This document shows positions 45,269-55,121 of a DNA stretch of 64,000 nucleotides, piece by piece (within the stretch, counting starts at the first letter, position 1; each line of letters starts with the position of its first letter). Below the pieces are notes generated by a model, which worked only from the letters and a program-made list of their open reading frames with translations, did no database searches and was not told where the DNA came from. This DNA is from Alcaligenes sp. SORT26 (GTDB lineage Bacteria > Pseudomonadota > Gammaproteobacteria > Burkholderiales > Burkholderiaceae_B): assembly GCF_017377875.1 (NCBI RefSeq), contig NZ_CP070975.1:62001-126000 (forward strand), read 5' to 3'. Position numbers and translations under genes: made by a program.

Positions 45269-46456
45269 ATGATTCGCTTTCCGCGCATCGAGCGTTTGCC
45301 GCCTTATGTGTTCAACATTACTGGCGAGCTGAAAATGGCCGCCCGCCGTCGTGGCGAGGACATTATTGACATGTCCATGGGGAACCCGGACGGCGCGACA
45401 CCGGCGCACATCGTGGAAAAGCTGGTCGAGGCGGCCACCCGCCCGGACACTCATGGTTATTCTGTCTCCAAAGGCATCCCGCGTCTGCGCCGAGCCGTGA
45501 CCAATTGGTACGAGCGCCGCTACAATGTGCACTTGGATCCTGATAGTGAAGCGATCGTTACCATCGGTTCCAAAGAAGGTCTGGCCCACTTGATGCTGGC
45601 AACCCTGGACAAGGGCGACACCGTTCTGGTGCCCAACCCCAGCTACCCCATTCATATTTATGGTGCCGTCATTGCCGGTGCCAATATTCGTTCGGTGCCC
45701 ATGGTCCCTGGCGTGGACTTTTTCGAGGAAATCGAAAAAGCCGTGCGGGAGTCCATTCCCAAGCCCAAAATGATGATTCTGGGTTTTCCCAGCAATCCGA
45801 CGGCCCAGTGTGTGGAGCTGTCCTTTTTTGAGCGTATTGTGGCGCTGGCACGCGAGCACAATATTCTGGTGGTACACGATCTGGCCTATGCCGACATTAC
45901 CTTTGACGGCTACGTGGCCCCCTCCATCATGCAGGTGGAAGGCGCGCGCGATGTGGCGGTCGAGTTCTTTACCATGAGCAAAAGCTACAATATGGCCGGT
46001 TGGCGTATTGGCTTCATGGTGGGGAACGCCTCGCTGGTCAATGCCCTGGCACGGATCAAGAGCTATCACGACTACGGCACCTTCACACCGATTCAGGTGG
46101 CGGCCATTGCGGCCCTGGAAGGTCCACAGGATTGTGTCACCGAGGTGGTGGAGCAGTACCGCCGCCGTCGTGAAGTACTGGCCAAGGGCCTGCATGAAGC
46201 AGGCTGGATGGTCGATGTCCCCAAGGCATCAATGTATATCTGGGCCAAGATTCCCGAGTTCTACAAGGACATCGGTTCGCTGGAGTTTGCCAAGCGCTTA
46301 CTGAGCGATGCCAAAGTAGCCGTATCCCCCGGCATCGGCTTTGGTGAGTATGGCGACAACTATGTGCGCTTTGCGCTGATCGAAAACGAGCAACGTACCC
46401 GTCAGGCGGTACGCGGCATCAAAGAAATGTTCCGTAAGGACGGATTTGTTCAATGA
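45269..46456 (+). CDS. alaC: PLP-dependent aminotransferase, AlaC-like
   Basis: A 395-residue class I/II aminotransferase. The PLP lysine is K238 in [38 protein letters not shown] and [12 protein letters not shown] are typical of AlaC (glutamate-pyruvate aminotransferase). It starts at the ATG at 45269 after AAGGAA (45259-45264). The order alaC-hom-thrC, with the stop of alaC overlapping the hom start by four bases, is conserved in betaproteobacteria and points to amino-acid synthesis. A related 2-oxo acid could also be a substrate. Confidence 0.9.
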   Translation: MIRFPRIERLPPYVFNITGELKMAARRRGEDIIDMSMGNPDGATPAHIVEKLVEAATRPDTHGYSVSKGIPRLRRAVTNWYERRYNVHLDPDSEAIVTIGSKEGLAHLMLATLDKGDTVLVPNPSYPIHIYGAVIAGANIRSVPMVPGVDFFEEIEKAVRESIPKPKMMILGFPSNPTAQCVELSFFERIVALAREHNILVVHDLAYADITFDGYVAPSIMQVEGARDVAVEFFTMSKSYNMAGWRIGFMVGNASLVNALARIKSYHDYGTFTPIQVAAIAALEGPQDCVTEVVEQYRRRREVLAKGLHEAGWMVDVPKASMYIWAKIPEFYKDIGSLEFAKRLLSDAKVAVSPGIGFGEYGDNYVRFALIENEQRTRQAVRGIKEMFRKDGFVQ

Positions 46457-47751
46457 GTCCTATCAAAGTAGGTTTGCTGGGTTTGGGTGTGGTTGGCAGC
46501 GGCACCTGGAACGTATTGAAACGCAATGCAGATGAAATCGCTCGCCGCGCCGGTCGCCGTATTGAGGTGGTCGCTATTGCTGTGCGTGACCTGGAAAAGG
46601 CACGCGCGCTGGTTGGGGACGAAGTCACCCTGACCACAGACGGCATGGACGTGGTGCGTAACCCTGATATTGATATTGTGGTCGAGCTGGTGGGTGGCGA
46701 CACTCTGGCACGCGAGTGGGTGATGGAAGCGATTGCCCAGGGCAAGCACGTGGTCACCGCCAACAAGGCGCTGCTGGCCAAGCATGGCAACAAGATTTTT
46801 GCTGCTGCTCACGAGCGTAGTGTCATGGTGGCATTTGAAGCTGCTGTGGCCGGTGGTATTCCTATCATCAAGGCAATTCGCGAAGGCCTGACGGCTAATC
46901 GTATTCAGTGGCTGGCCGGTATTATCAACGGCACCACCAACTACATCCTGTCCGAAATGCGCAATCGTGGCGTCAGCTTTGCTGAGGCCCTGGCCGATGC
47001 CCAGCGTCTGGGTTACGCCGAAGCTGATCCTACTTTCGACATTGAAGGTGTGGACGCTGCGCACAAGCTGAGCCTGCTGGCCTCCCTGGCCTTCGGTATC
47101 CCTGTGCAGTTCAGCAAGGCCCACGTGGAAGGCATTACCAGCCTGGCACTGGAAGACCTGCAACACGCACAACGCTTGGGCTACAACATCAAGCTGCTGG
47201 GTATTACCCGCGCTCGTGAAGAAGGTATTGAATTGCGCGTACACCCCACACTGGTCCCGCTGCAAAGCATGCTGGCCAATGTGCAAGGTGCCATGAACGC
47301 GGTGCTGGTGCATGGTGATGCCGTGGGCCAGACCGTGTACTACGGTGCCGGTGCCGGTGCCTTGCCAACCGCTTCGGCGGTGGTGGCCGACCTGGTGGAC
47401 GTGACTCGTCTGCAAACCGCAGAACCCGAACACCGCGTGCCTTACCTGGCTTTCCAGCACAACGCCATGTCCGATACCCCCATCCTGCCTATGGATGAAG
47501 TGGTGTCCTCGTACTACCTGCGCTTGCGTGTGGACGACCGCCCTGGTGTTCTGGCTGATGTGGCCCGCATTCTGGCTCAGGCTTCGATCTCGATCGGTTC
47601 CATGTTCCAGGAACCGGCTGGCGAACAGGCCGATATCATCTTCCTGACGCACGAAGCGCGTGAAGGTGCCATCAATGGCGCGATCAGCCAGATTCAGAAT
47701 CTGCCTTTTGTACAGTCTGCCGTGACCCGTTTGCGCGTGGAGAATCTGTAA
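46453..47751 (+). CDS. hom: Homoserine dehydrogenase
   Basis: A 432-residue monofunctional homoserine dehydrogenase, reducing aspartate semialdehyde to homoserine. The NAD(P) site is [17 protein letters not shown] at residues 4-20. The catalytic domain includes [28 protein letters not shown] and [11 protein letters not shown]. The C-terminal ACT domain ([27 protein letters not shown], from ~355) suggests feedback control by threonine. It is coupled to alaC and to thrC (TAATG). Confidence 0.96.
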   Translation: MSPIKVGLLGLGVVGSGTWNVLKRNADEIARRAGRRIEVVAIAVRDLEKARALVGDEVTLTTDGMDVVRNPDIDIVVELVGGDTLAREWVMEAIAQGKHVVTANKALLAKHGNKIFAAAHERSVMVAFEAAVAGGIPIIKAIREGLTANRIQWLAGIINGTTNYILSEMRNRGVSFAEALADAQRLGYAEADPTFDIEGVDAAHKLSLLASLAFGIPVQFSKAHVEGITSLALEDLQHAQRLGYNIKLLGITRAREEGIELRVHPTLVPLQSMLANVQGAMNAVLVHGDAVGQTVYYGAGAGALPTASAVVADLVDVTRLQTAEPEHRVPYLAFQHNAMSDTPILPMDEVVSSYYLRLRVDDRPGVLADVARILAQASISIGSMFQEPAGEQADIIFLTHEAREGAINGAISQIQNLPFVQSAVTRLRVENL

Positions 47752-49160
47752 TGAATTACGTATCCACTCGTGGCGGCATGAAGGCCCAGCCATTCTCGGA
47801 CATCTTGCTGGAAGGCTTGGCTCCGGATGGCGGCCTGGCCATGCCAGAAAGCTACCCTCAAGTCAGTGCAGAAACGCTGGAATCCTGGCGCGCACTGAGC
47901 TACCCCGAACTGGCCGCCAAAGTGCTGGGCCTGTTTGTCACCGATATTCCGGCTGATGAACTGTCCGCCTTGACGGCACGTGCTTATGCACCCGGCGTGT
48001 TCGACAGCGAGCAGGTTGTACCGGTCAAGGAACTGGAACCCGGTTTTTCCTTGCTGGGCTTGTCCCAAGGTCCAACCCTGGCTTTTAAAGACATGGCCAT
48101 GCAGTTTCTGGGCCAGGTTTTCGAATACGTGCTGACACAGCGCAACAGCACTCTGAACATTGTGGGCGCCACGTCCGGCGACACGGGTTCGGCGGCTGAG
48201 TACGCTTTGCGCGGCAAGCGTGGCGTCAGCGTGTTCATGCTCTCGCCTTACGGCCGCATGAGCGCTTTCCAACGCGCCCAGATGTACTCCTTGCAAGACG
48301 AAAACATCCATAACCTGTCGGTAAAGGGTGTGTTCGATGATTGCCAGGATATCGTCAAGGCTTTGGCAGGCGATTTGCAGTTCAAGTCCCAGTGGCACCT
48401 GGGTGCCGTGAACTCCATTAACTGGGCACGTATTTCCGCTCAAGTGGTGTACTACTTCTGGGGCTGGCTGCGCAGCACGAATCAGGCTGGTCAAAAGGTC
48501 TCGTTTGCCGTTCCTTCGGGCAACTTCGGCAATATTTTGTCGGGTCACATTGCTCGCCAGATGGGTCTGCCTATCGCCAAGCTGGTTCTGGCCACCAACG
48601 AAAACAACGTGCTGGAAGAGTTCTTCCGCACGGGCATTTATCGCCCGCGTGGTTCCGAGCAAACTTACGCTACGTCCAGCCCGTCCATGGACATTTCCCG
48701 CGCCTCCAACTTCGAGCGCTTTGTGTTTGATCTGCTGGGCCGTGATGGCAGCAAGGTCAAGGCATTGTGGGAACAGTTGAGCAAAGAAGGCCAGTTCGAC
48801 CTGAGCGAGCATCTGCCACGCTTCCAGGAAGAGTTCGGCTTTGTGGCCGGTGCCAGTTCGCACCAGGATCGTCTGAACACGATTGCCCAGGTGAATCAGC
48901 AGTACCAGACTCTGATCGACCCGCACACGGCGGACGCCGTCAAGGTGGCTCAGAACTTCCGCGAAGAAGGCATCCCCATGCTGGTGCTGGAAACCGCGCT
49001 GCCTGCCAAGTTCTCCGAGACGATTGAAGAAGCGATTGGTCAGCCTGCGCCAGTGCCTGAGCACTTGCGTGGTCTGGCAGATTTGCCGCAAAAAGTGGTC
49101 GTGATGGATGCGGATGTTGCTCAGGTGCGCCGCTACATCGAAGAACACGCTCCCACCTGA
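47751..49160 (+). CDS. thrC: Threonine synthase
   Basis: A 469-residue PLP enzyme converting O-phosphohomoserine to threonine. YVSTRGG at the start and the PLP lysine K113 in PTLAFKDMAMQFLGQ are class-specific. GATSGDTGSAAEYAL binds the cofactor phosphate. The length fits the longer, E. coli/yeast-like class. The homoserine kinase thrB is not next to hom and thrC and must be elsewhere. Confidence 0.96.
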   Translation: MNYVSTRGGMKAQPFSDILLEGLAPDGGLAMPESYPQVSAETLESWRALSYPELAAKVLGLFVTDIPADELSALTARAYAPGVFDSEQVVPVKELEPGFSLLGLSQGPTLAFKDMAMQFLGQVFEYVLTQRNSTLNIVGATSGDTGSAAEYALRGKRGVSVFMLSPYGRMSAFQRAQMYSLQDENIHNLSVKGVFDDCQDIVKALAGDLQFKSQWHLGAVNSINWARISAQVVYYFWGWLRSTNQAGQKVSFAVPSGNFGNILSGHIARQMGLPIAKLVLATNENNVLEEFFRTGIYRPRGSEQTYATSSPSMDISRASNFERFVFDLLGRDGSKVKALWEQLSKEGQFDLSEHLPRFQEEFGFVAGASSHQDRLNTIAQVNQQYQTLIDPHTADAVKVAQNFREEGIPMLVLETALPAKFSETIEEAIGQPAPVPEHLRGLADLPQKVVVMDADVAQVRRYIEEHAPT

Positions 49161-49470
49161 TGTCGCTCGCTGCGCCGGATGTTTGTCCGGTACAACCATA
49201 GCGGCCAGGTAGTAGTTTCAAACCCCGATTTTGATATTCCTGCTGGTCTGACTGATATTCAGTTTGCTACGCAGGAAAGCAGAAATCGGGGTTTTTGCGT
49301 TTTTGGCCGGTTTTCCGCAAGACTGGCAGAGCGGCGGTTTCGTCGCCAACTGAACTTTTTCTATCAGGCCTTCATCAAAAAAACACGATATGCGGGCATG
49401 ATGTCTATGGCCTTTGGTATAGGCAGATAGGCGGCTCGTCTATCGAACATAGAGAAAGGATAGAAAGATC
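49161..49470 (+). other. Intergenic region between thrC and speG
   Basis: 310 bases. The first part holds the compound terminator at 49220-49296. A short frame through 49179-49430 has no recognisable protein content. The final ~60 bases should hold the speG promoter; GAAAGGA at 49454-49460 is the speG ribosome site. Confidence 0.6.
49220..49296 (+). terminator. Nested stem-loop terminator after thrC
   Basis: An outer 12-bp stem AAACCCCGATTT/AAATCGGGGTTT ends in a T run (49292-49296). Inside are TTCCTGC (49237) with GCAGGAA (49271), and an innermost ACTGA-TAT-TCAGT (49251-49263). The three tiers line up as one branched-free hairpin of about 75 bases. Confidence 0.7.
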
Positions 49471-50028
49471 ATGAGTAAAACGACTCACGTTAAATTACGC
49501 CCTCTGGAGCGCGAAGACTTGCGCTTTGTGCACTTGCTGGACAATAACGCCAGCGTGATGCGCTACTGGTTTGAAGAACCTTATGAAACCTATGGCGAGC
49601 TGGCGGCTCTGTACGACGAGCACATTCACGATCAGCGCGAATGCCGCTTTGTGGTGGAGTGGGAAGGGCAGCCATCGGGCGTAGTGGAGCTGGTGGAAAT
49701 TGATTATGTACACCGCCGGGCTGAATTCCAGATCATTATTGCGCCAGAGTTTCAGGGCAAGGGGATTGCCTCGCGGGCGACCAAGCTGGCTATCGAATAC
49801 GGTTTTGGGGTGTTGAACCTGTACAAGATCGTGCTGATTGTGGACAAGGAAAACCACAAGGCTATCCATATCTATCAGAAGTTTGGTTTCCAGGTGGAAG
49901 GCGAACTCAAGCATGAGTTCTTCATTAACGGCCAGTATCGGGATGTGGTGCGTATGTGCTTGTTCCAGCCGGAGTTTTTGGCGGCTCATAAGCCAGCGCA
50001 GACTTTGCTGACGCCCTTGGCGCAATAA
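49471..50028 (+). CDS. speG: Spermidine N1-acetyltransferase
   Basis: A 185-residue GNAT enzyme that acetylates spermidine and spermine to limit polyamine toxicity. [41 protein letters not shown], the CoA loop [16 protein letters not shown] and the C-terminal [15 protein letters not shown] follow E. coli SpeG, as I remember it, almost without gaps. That is closer than expected for a generic betaproteobacterial GNAT. It stands alone, with its own ribosome site. The potFGHI importer 8 kb away supplies possible substrate. Confidence 0.92.
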   Translation: MSKTTHVKLRPLEREDLRFVHLLDNNASVMRYWFEEPYETYGELAALYDEHIHDQRECRFVVEWEGQPSGVVELVEIDYVHRRAEFQIIIAPEFQGKGIASRATKLAIEYGFGVLNLYKIVLIVDKENHKAIHIYQKFGFQVEGELKHEFFINGQYRDVVRMCLFQPEFLAAHKPAQTLLTPLAQ

Positions 50029-50162
50029 TGCCTTGCCGTAATAGCCCTTGTTTTGAAGGGATGCTAAGCGCGGTCCTGGTGTATGGCCGTATTCCTTGGC
50101 ATGACTCTGTTTGATTGCCTGGGCGCGTGCTGAGCGTGTACCAGTTTGCTCAGTCGTGGCTC

Positions 50163-51449
50163 TTATAAATGTGCCGCTTTCAGACCGCTGCGCACAGCGC
50201 CTTCCAGCACACCGGGGTAGCCGGTATCGGTCCAGTCGCCCGCCACACGAATGGCTGGCCACGGTGTCGTTACCGAAGGACGGCGCAGGCCGGGAACGGC
50301 TGCAAAGGTGGCTCGCTTTTCGATAATCAGCTCGCTGGCTCGTACCGCTGGCATGGGTTTCAGATGCCGGGTTTGGCTGCGTACCTGTTCGATAATCGCG
50401 GCAATCGCTTGCTCGCGGTCCAGTGCTTGCAGGCGCACAGCGTCGCTGATGACGATTCCCACCAGCGTTTCGCCGCTACCCGGTTTCAGGGCACTGTGAT
50501 CAAACAGCCATTGCCCGCCGCTGCCACTGCTATCGTCCAGCATCATCATGGAATGGGGCAGGTTCCAGGCGTGCTCCAGTTCCAGATACAGGGTGGCGAT
50601 AGGGACATAGCTGAACGCCTCCAGATCCGCCAGCAGTTGTTCGCTGGCTGGGTTGCTGGGCAGGCTATGCAGCAGGCGCGCAGCTTGTACGGGCGGACAA
50701 GCCACAATGGCTGCATCAAATTGCAGGCCGTCAATTTGTACGCCCGCTTCTGTCAGTTCCAGCCTCTGCACCCGGTGGCCCAGTTGTAGCTGAATATCGC
50801 GCAAGGCGGATTCGCACCAGAGCTGGCTTAAGTCAGTCAGCGGGATCAAGGTTTGGCTGGCTTGTCGGGGACCGCCCAGGCTATCGCGCAGCACATGGGC
50901 GAACAGTTGAGCGCAGGCCTGCTCAATAGGCGTATTCATGGCGGCTACGCATAGCGGTTGCCAGAACAGGCGGATGACATGGTTGTCTTGCTTGTGCTGC
51001 TCTAAAAGCTGCAACACCGTCAGACCTTTCGGGGTGTGCCATTGTTGCTTCATCAGCCAACGGCAAAACCGGGCCAGCTTGATTTTTTGCGACCAGTCCA
51101 GGCCTTGGGCACCCAGCAGGCCGGTCAATAAATGGAAAGGGGCGGGCAGGGGGCGATTGCGCAGACGAAAATGCCCGTCGGCCGAGATCACGTCCAGATC
51201 CTTGCGTTCCAGCCGGGACGCTTCGTCCAGCCCGATTTCCCCCATCAAACCCAAAATGACGGAGTAGGCCCCCAGCATGATGTGCTGGCCGTTATCAGTA
51301 TCGCGCCCCAGATTGGGGCTGTGTATGCGGCGGGCACGTCCGCCTATGTGACGCGAGGCTTCAAAGACACTGGCCTGATGGCCCAGGGTCTTCAGTCGCC
51401 AGGCGGCGGCACAACCTGCCCAGCCCGCTCCGATAACGGCGACCTTCAT
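50163..51449 (-). CDS. hpnE: Hydroxysqualene dehydroxylase
   Basis: A 428-residue FAD-dependent amine-oxidase-fold protein. The FAD motif VAVIGAGWAGCAAAWRLKTLGHQASVFEA is at residues 3-31, with GGRARRI shortly after. The closing part VAGDWTDTGYPGVLEGAVRSGLKAA is typical of HpnE and carotenoid/squalene desaturase relatives. It reduces hydroxysqualene to squalene. Its start overlaps the hpnD stop by four bases. It is the last gene of hpnCDE and converges on speG. Confidence 0.9.
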   Translation of the reverse strand: MKVAVIGAGWAGCAAAWRLKTLGHQASVFEASRHIGGRARRIHSPNLGRDTDNGQHIMLGAYSVILGLMGEIGLDEASRLERKDLDVISADGHFRLRNRPLPAPFHLLTGLLGAQGLDWSQKIKLARFCRWLMKQQWHTPKGLTVLQLLEQHKQDNHVIRLFWQPLCVAAMNTPIEQACAQLFAHVLRDSLGGPRQASQTLIPLTDLSQLWCESALRDIQLQLGHRVQRLELTEAGVQIDGLQFDAAIVACPPVQAARLLHSLPSNPASEQLLADLEAFSYVPIATLYLELEHAWNLPHSMMMLDDSSGSGGQWLFDHSALKPGSGETLVGIVISDAVRLQALDREQAIAAIIEQVRSQTRHLKPMPAVRASELIIEKRATFAAVPGLRRPSVTTPWPAIRVAGDWTDTGYPGVLEGAVRSGLKAAHL

Positions 51450-52309
51450 CGGCCCAGTTTGCGTTGCAAGCTACGTCCGCCTGAGACCCAGGTTTTCCAG
51501 GCCAGCCAGAACTTGCGAATGGGTGTCAGTGAAATACGCTGTTCCAGCACATGCCAGCGATCATTGGCAATTTCCACCAGCAGGGCATGGTAGATGGCCG
51601 CCATCAACAGGCCGGGGCGTTGTGCGCGGCGGTCAACAGCAGGCAGGGCGCGCATGGCTTGTCGGTACAGATCCTGGGCGCGCTCGGTTTGAAAAGCCAT
51701 CAGGGCCTCGAAGCGCTCCGAGTGCTGCTGATCCAGAATCTCGTGGGGCGATACGCCAAATTTGTCCAGATCTTCCTGCGGCAAGTAGATACGACCACGA
51801 CGAGCGTCATCGCCTACATCACGGATGATATTGGTCAGTTGAAATGCCAGGCCCAGCTTTTGCGCATAGTCGCTGGTCTGTTCCTGGGTTTGGCCAAAAA
51901 TACGCGCCGACAGCAAACCCACCACGCTGGCGGCGTGCCAACAGTAGCGTTCCAGTTCGCTCCAGCTTTGGTAGCGCACCTGATCCAGATCCATTTCCAT
52001 GCCGTCGATTACGGCCAGGAGCTCGTCCTGGGGTAGACCAAACGCTTCAATATGAGGCGCCAGAGCCTGCATCACCGGGTGATGGGCGCGGCCTTCGTAC
52101 AGGTCAGCGACTTGCGTGCGCCACCACACCAGCTTCATGCGGGCGACGGACTCTTCGTGAACCTCGTCCACCACATCATCGACCTCGCGGCAAAAGGCGT
52201 ACAGGGCGGTGATCGCGCGGCGGCGTTCAGGCGGCAGAAACAAAAAGGCGTAGTAAAAACTGGAGCCGCTTTGGGCTGCCTTGTTCTGACAATACTCGTC
52301 TGGGCTCAT
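51446..52309 (-). CDS. hpnD: Presqualene diphosphate synthase
   Basis: A 287-residue squalene/phytoene-synthase family enzyme joining two farnesyl diphosphates to presqualene diphosphate. Asp-rich motifs are AFCREVDDVVDEV and NIIRDVGDDARRGRIYLPQEDL. SSFYYAFLFLPPERRRAITALYAFCR at the start is typical of HpnD. It starts six bases after hpnC ends. Confidence 0.92.
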   Translation of the reverse strand: MSPDEYCQNKAAQSGSSFYYAFLFLPPERRRAITALYAFCREVDDVVDEVHEESVARMKLVWWRTQVADLYEGRAHHPVMQALAPHIEAFGLPQDELLAVIDGMEMDLDQVRYQSWSELERYCWHAASVVGLLSARIFGQTQEQTSDYAQKLGLAFQLTNIIRDVGDDARRGRIYLPQEDLDKFGVSPHEILDQQHSERFEALMAFQTERAQDLYRQAMRALPAVDRRAQRPGLLMAAIYHALLVEIANDRWHVLEQRISLTPIRKFWLAWKTWVSGGRSLQRKLGR

Positions 52310-52315
52310 GGACGT

Positions 52316-53176
52316 TCAGGGTCGGTAAGGGGTACGGCTCAGGCCGCGGGCAATCAGGCGTAGCCAGTCCAGGCGGGACAGGGTGGGGCGATGGCTGAAG
52401 ACATCAAACTGTACCGCTTCCAGGCGCTCCAGAATACGCAGGCCACCCAGGACCATCATTTTCAGCTCCAGGCTGATGCGTCCTGGCAAGTGCGATGCTA
52501 GCAACAGCCCGGCCTGCAGGCGCTGACGGGCATCCGTCACCAGCAACTGCATCATTTCCTGCCAGCGTGCATCAGCCTCGGGCTGACGCAGCAATTGGCT
52601 GCGGGCCTGGATGTAATCATCATCCAGATCGTATTGGGCCAACAGGTCTTGCGGGATGTAGACACGATTCTTGTGCCAGTCCAGCGCCACGTCCTGCCAG
52701 AAATTAACCAGTTGCAGCCCTGTACAGGTGGCGTCGGCCATCTCGACCAGCTCCGGGCTGTGGGCATCATATAAATGCAGCATCAGGCGGCCAACGGGGT
52801 TGGCCGAGCGCGTACAGTAATCCAGCACCTGGGCCATATCGCTGTAGCGATGAGTGGTGACATCCTGGCGAAACGCGGACAGCAAATCCAGAAACGGTTT
52901 AAGTGGCAACTGGAAGTTGCTGATGCTGCTGGCCAGGGGAACAAAAATGGTGCTGTGTGGGGTATCAGCCAGAACGGGCTGATGATATTGCAGTTGTTCT
53001 ATTCCGGCTTCGAACTGCGCGAGCAGTTCCAGGCGCTCGGCAGCGCTTAAATCGCCTTCATCAGCAATGTCGTCGGCGCTGCGGGCAAAACGATAAATAT
53101 CGATGACCGGTCGGCGTAGCCGACGAGGTAGCAGTACCGAGGCGACAGGGAAGTTTTCATAGTGCTCGATAGACAT
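52316..53176 (-). CDS. hpnC: Hydroxysqualene synthase
   Basis: A 286-residue relative of HpnD converting presqualene diphosphate to hydroxysqualene. The start MSIEHYENFPVASVLLPRRLRRPV is typical of HpnC; motifs are FARSADDIADEGD and VNFWQDVALDWHKNRVYIPQDLL. Longer in-frame starts (53248, 53272) would overlap the alr start on the other strand and add no homology, so 53176 is chosen. hpnC-hpnD-hpnE completes farnesyl diphosphate to squalene. Squalene-hopene cyclase is not in the window. Confidence 0.91.
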   Translation of the reverse strand: MSIEHYENFPVASVLLPRRLRRPVIDIYRFARSADDIADEGDLSAAERLELLAQFEAGIEQLQYHQPVLADTPHSTIFVPLASSISNFQLPLKPFLDLLSAFRQDVTTHRYSDMAQVLDYCTRSANPVGRLMLHLYDAHSPELVEMADATCTGLQLVNFWQDVALDWHKNRVYIPQDLLAQYDLDDDYIQARSQLLRQPEADARWQEMMQLLVTDARQRLQAGLLLASHLPGRISLELKMMVLGGLRILERLEAVQFDVFSHRPTLSRLDWLRLIARGLSRTPYRP

Positions 53177-53246
53177 AGTCCGCCAGTATACGGCTTTCGT
53201 TTCCACTAGGGCTGGTTTAGACTTTCGTATTGCTTCGGGGAGAACC

Positions 53247-54377
53247 ATGCCACGTCCTATCTCGGCCACCATTCATATTGCGTCACTGCGTCACAATCTC
53301 GATATGGTTATTCAGAGCCTGAATAACGCCACGGCTCCATCTGGCGTGAAACGGCCCCATATCTGGGCCGTCATGAAGGCCAATGCTTACGGTCATGACA
53401 TCGAAAATGCCGTGCGTGCTTTCAGTGCCGCCGAAGGCATGGCGATGCTGGATTTGAAAGAGGCCATTCGCTGTCGCGCTGCGGGCTGGACCGGCCCTAT
53501 CATGCTGCTGGAAGGTTTTTTCCAGCCAGAGGATTTAGAGGTGCTGGCCGAGTTTGGTCTGACCACTGTCATCCATTGCCACGAGCAGCTCAAGATGCTG
53601 GAGCAGTGGAAAGGCGGGGTGGCCTTGAACGCCATGGTCAAGCTCAATAGCGGCATGAACCGCCTGGGTTTCAGCGTGGACGATTACCCTGCCGCGTTCG
53701 AGCGCGCCCAGCGTTTGCAGAAAGCAGGCAAGCTGGGCTCGGTTGGGCGCATGACGCACTTTGCGCGGGCGGATGACAATATCGACGCCACGCTGGAGCA
53801 GATTCGCTGTTTTAACCGGATTACCGATGGTTTGCCCGGTCCGGTCAGTGTGTGCAACTCTGCCGCGACCTTGAGCCCCGATCTGGGTGCGTACATGCCC
53901 TCGGGCCCGGATCACTGGGTACGTCCCGGTATCTGTCTGTACGGCAGCTCCCCCTTTGCAGAGAGCAGTGCCGATGATTTTGGCCTGCAGCCGGGCATGA
54001 CGCTCGCCGCTGAGCTGATCAGCGTGCGCGGCGTCAAGCAGGGCGAGGGCATTGGTTACGGCCATACCTATATTGCCGAGCAGGCCATGCGCATTGGCGT
54101 GGTGGCTTGCGGTTACGCCGATGGTTACCCGCGCCATGCGGGAACCGGCACCCCCATTACCGTCAACGGGGTACGTACCCGTTTGCTCGGTCGTGTCTCC
54201 ATGGACATGTTGGCAGTAGACCTGACCCCGGTGCCCGCCGCCGGAGTAGGCAGTCAGGCGGTGTTGTTCGGTCAAGGCGGGCCCAGTGTAGATGAGGTTG
54301 CTGCAGCAGCGGGAACCCTGGGCTACGAATTGATTTGTGCGGTGGCACCCCGTGTGCCGCGCATCATCCAGGATTAA
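53247..54377 (+). CDS. alr: Alanine racemase
   Basis: A 376-residue PLP enzyme interconverting L- and D-alanine for peptidoglycan. The PLP lysine is K44 in WAVMKANAYGHD. The catalytic Tyr lies in GEGIGYGHTYIAEQ near residue 270. ARLSMDML-like RVSMDMLAVDLT and VPR near the C-terminus match. The length is normal for Alr. It is divergent from hpnC with 70 bases between starts and is followed 18 bases later by an SDR gene. Confidence 0.95.
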   Translation: MPRPISATIHIASLRHNLDMVIQSLNNATAPSGVKRPHIWAVMKANAYGHDIENAVRAFSAAEGMAMLDLKEAIRCRAAGWTGPIMLLEGFFQPEDLEVLAEFGLTTVIHCHEQLKMLEQWKGGVALNAMVKLNSGMNRLGFSVDDYPAAFERAQRLQKAGKLGSVGRMTHFARADDNIDATLEQIRCFNRITDGLPGPVSVCNSAATLSPDLGAYMPSGPDHWVRPGICLYGSSPFAESSADDFGLQPGMTLAAELISVRGVKQGEGIGYGHTYIAEQAMRIGVVACGYADGYPRHAGTGTPITVNGVRTRLLGRVSMDMLAVDLTPVPAAGVGSQAVLFGQGGPSVDEVAAAAGTLGYELICAVAPRVPRIIQD

Positions 54378-54395
54378 CACCACCAAGGCATAGCC

Positions 54396-55112
54396 ATGAA
54401 AAATAAATGTGTATTAATTACCGGCGCTACCAAAGGAATCGGCTGGGCAATCAGCCAAAGGCTGGCCGATGCCGGGGCCCACGTGGTGGGTCTGGCCCGT
54501 CACACGGAGAATATTGATTTCCCCGGTTATCTGTATTCCTGCGATTTGAGCAATGCAGGCGAGACCGAAGAAATGCTGCGTGTCATCCGTGAAAAGTATC
54601 CCGTGGATGCTGTCGTGAATAACGTCGGTGTCGTCGCCCCCGAGCCTATCGGCCAGGTGGACCTGGGTAATCTTTACCAGGTGTTTGACCTGAATGTGAG
54701 GGTGGCGGTGCAAGTGGCCCAGGCCTTCATCCCTTCGATGAAAGCGCGCAAGGAAGGCCGTATCGTCAATATTTGCAGTCGTGTGGTGCACGGCGGTTCC
54801 GACCGCACCAGCTATGCCGCCGCCAAAAGTGCCTTGCTGGGTTGTACCCGCACCTGGGCGCTGGAACTGGCACCTTATGGCATTACCGTGAATGCGGTCT
54901 CTCCTGGTCCGATCGAAACCGAAATGTTCCGTGCCAATCACCCCGTTGGTAGCGAGGCCGAGCAGCGTAGCTTGTCTTCCATTCCTTTGGGACGTTTTGG
55001 GCAGGCCGCGGAAGTCGCCGCTGCTGTCACTTTTTTGCTCAGCGATGAAGCTGCGTATATCACCGGCCAGAATCTGGGCGTAGATGGCGGCGGCAGTTTG
55101 GCCGGACGCTAA
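54396..55112 (+). CDS. Short-chain dehydrogenase/reductase
   Basis: A 238-residue classical SDR. The cofactor motif is TGATKGIG at residues 9-16. The usual NNAG is replaced by NNVG at 75-78. Catalytic residues are S128, Y140 and K144. SPGPIETEMF and YITGQNLGVDGG are standard family segments. Basic residue R35 (LARHT) after the second strand suggests NADPH. The substrate is unknown; it is FabG-like but not in a fatty-acid cluster. It lies in a run of genes alr-SDR-radA with short gaps. Confidence 0.85.
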   Translation: MKNKCVLITGATKGIGWAISQRLADAGAHVVGLARHTENIDFPGYLYSCDLSNAGETEEMLRVIREKYPVDAVVNNVGVVAPEPIGQVDLGNLYQVFDLNVRVAVQVAQAFIPSMKARKEGRIVNICSRVVHGGSDRTSYAAAKSALLGCTRTWALELAPYGITVNAVSPGPIETEMFRANHPVGSEAEQRSLSSIPLGRFGQAAEVAAAVTFLLSDEAAYITGQNLGVDGGGSLAGR

Positions 55113-55121
55113 GGAAACATT

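Noticed and set aside
53246-53272. A longer hpnC start that would give a CATG start overlap with alr like that of LOG/polA.
   Set aside because: The extra N-terminal residues do not look like HpnC, and MSIEHYENF at 53176 fits the family start.
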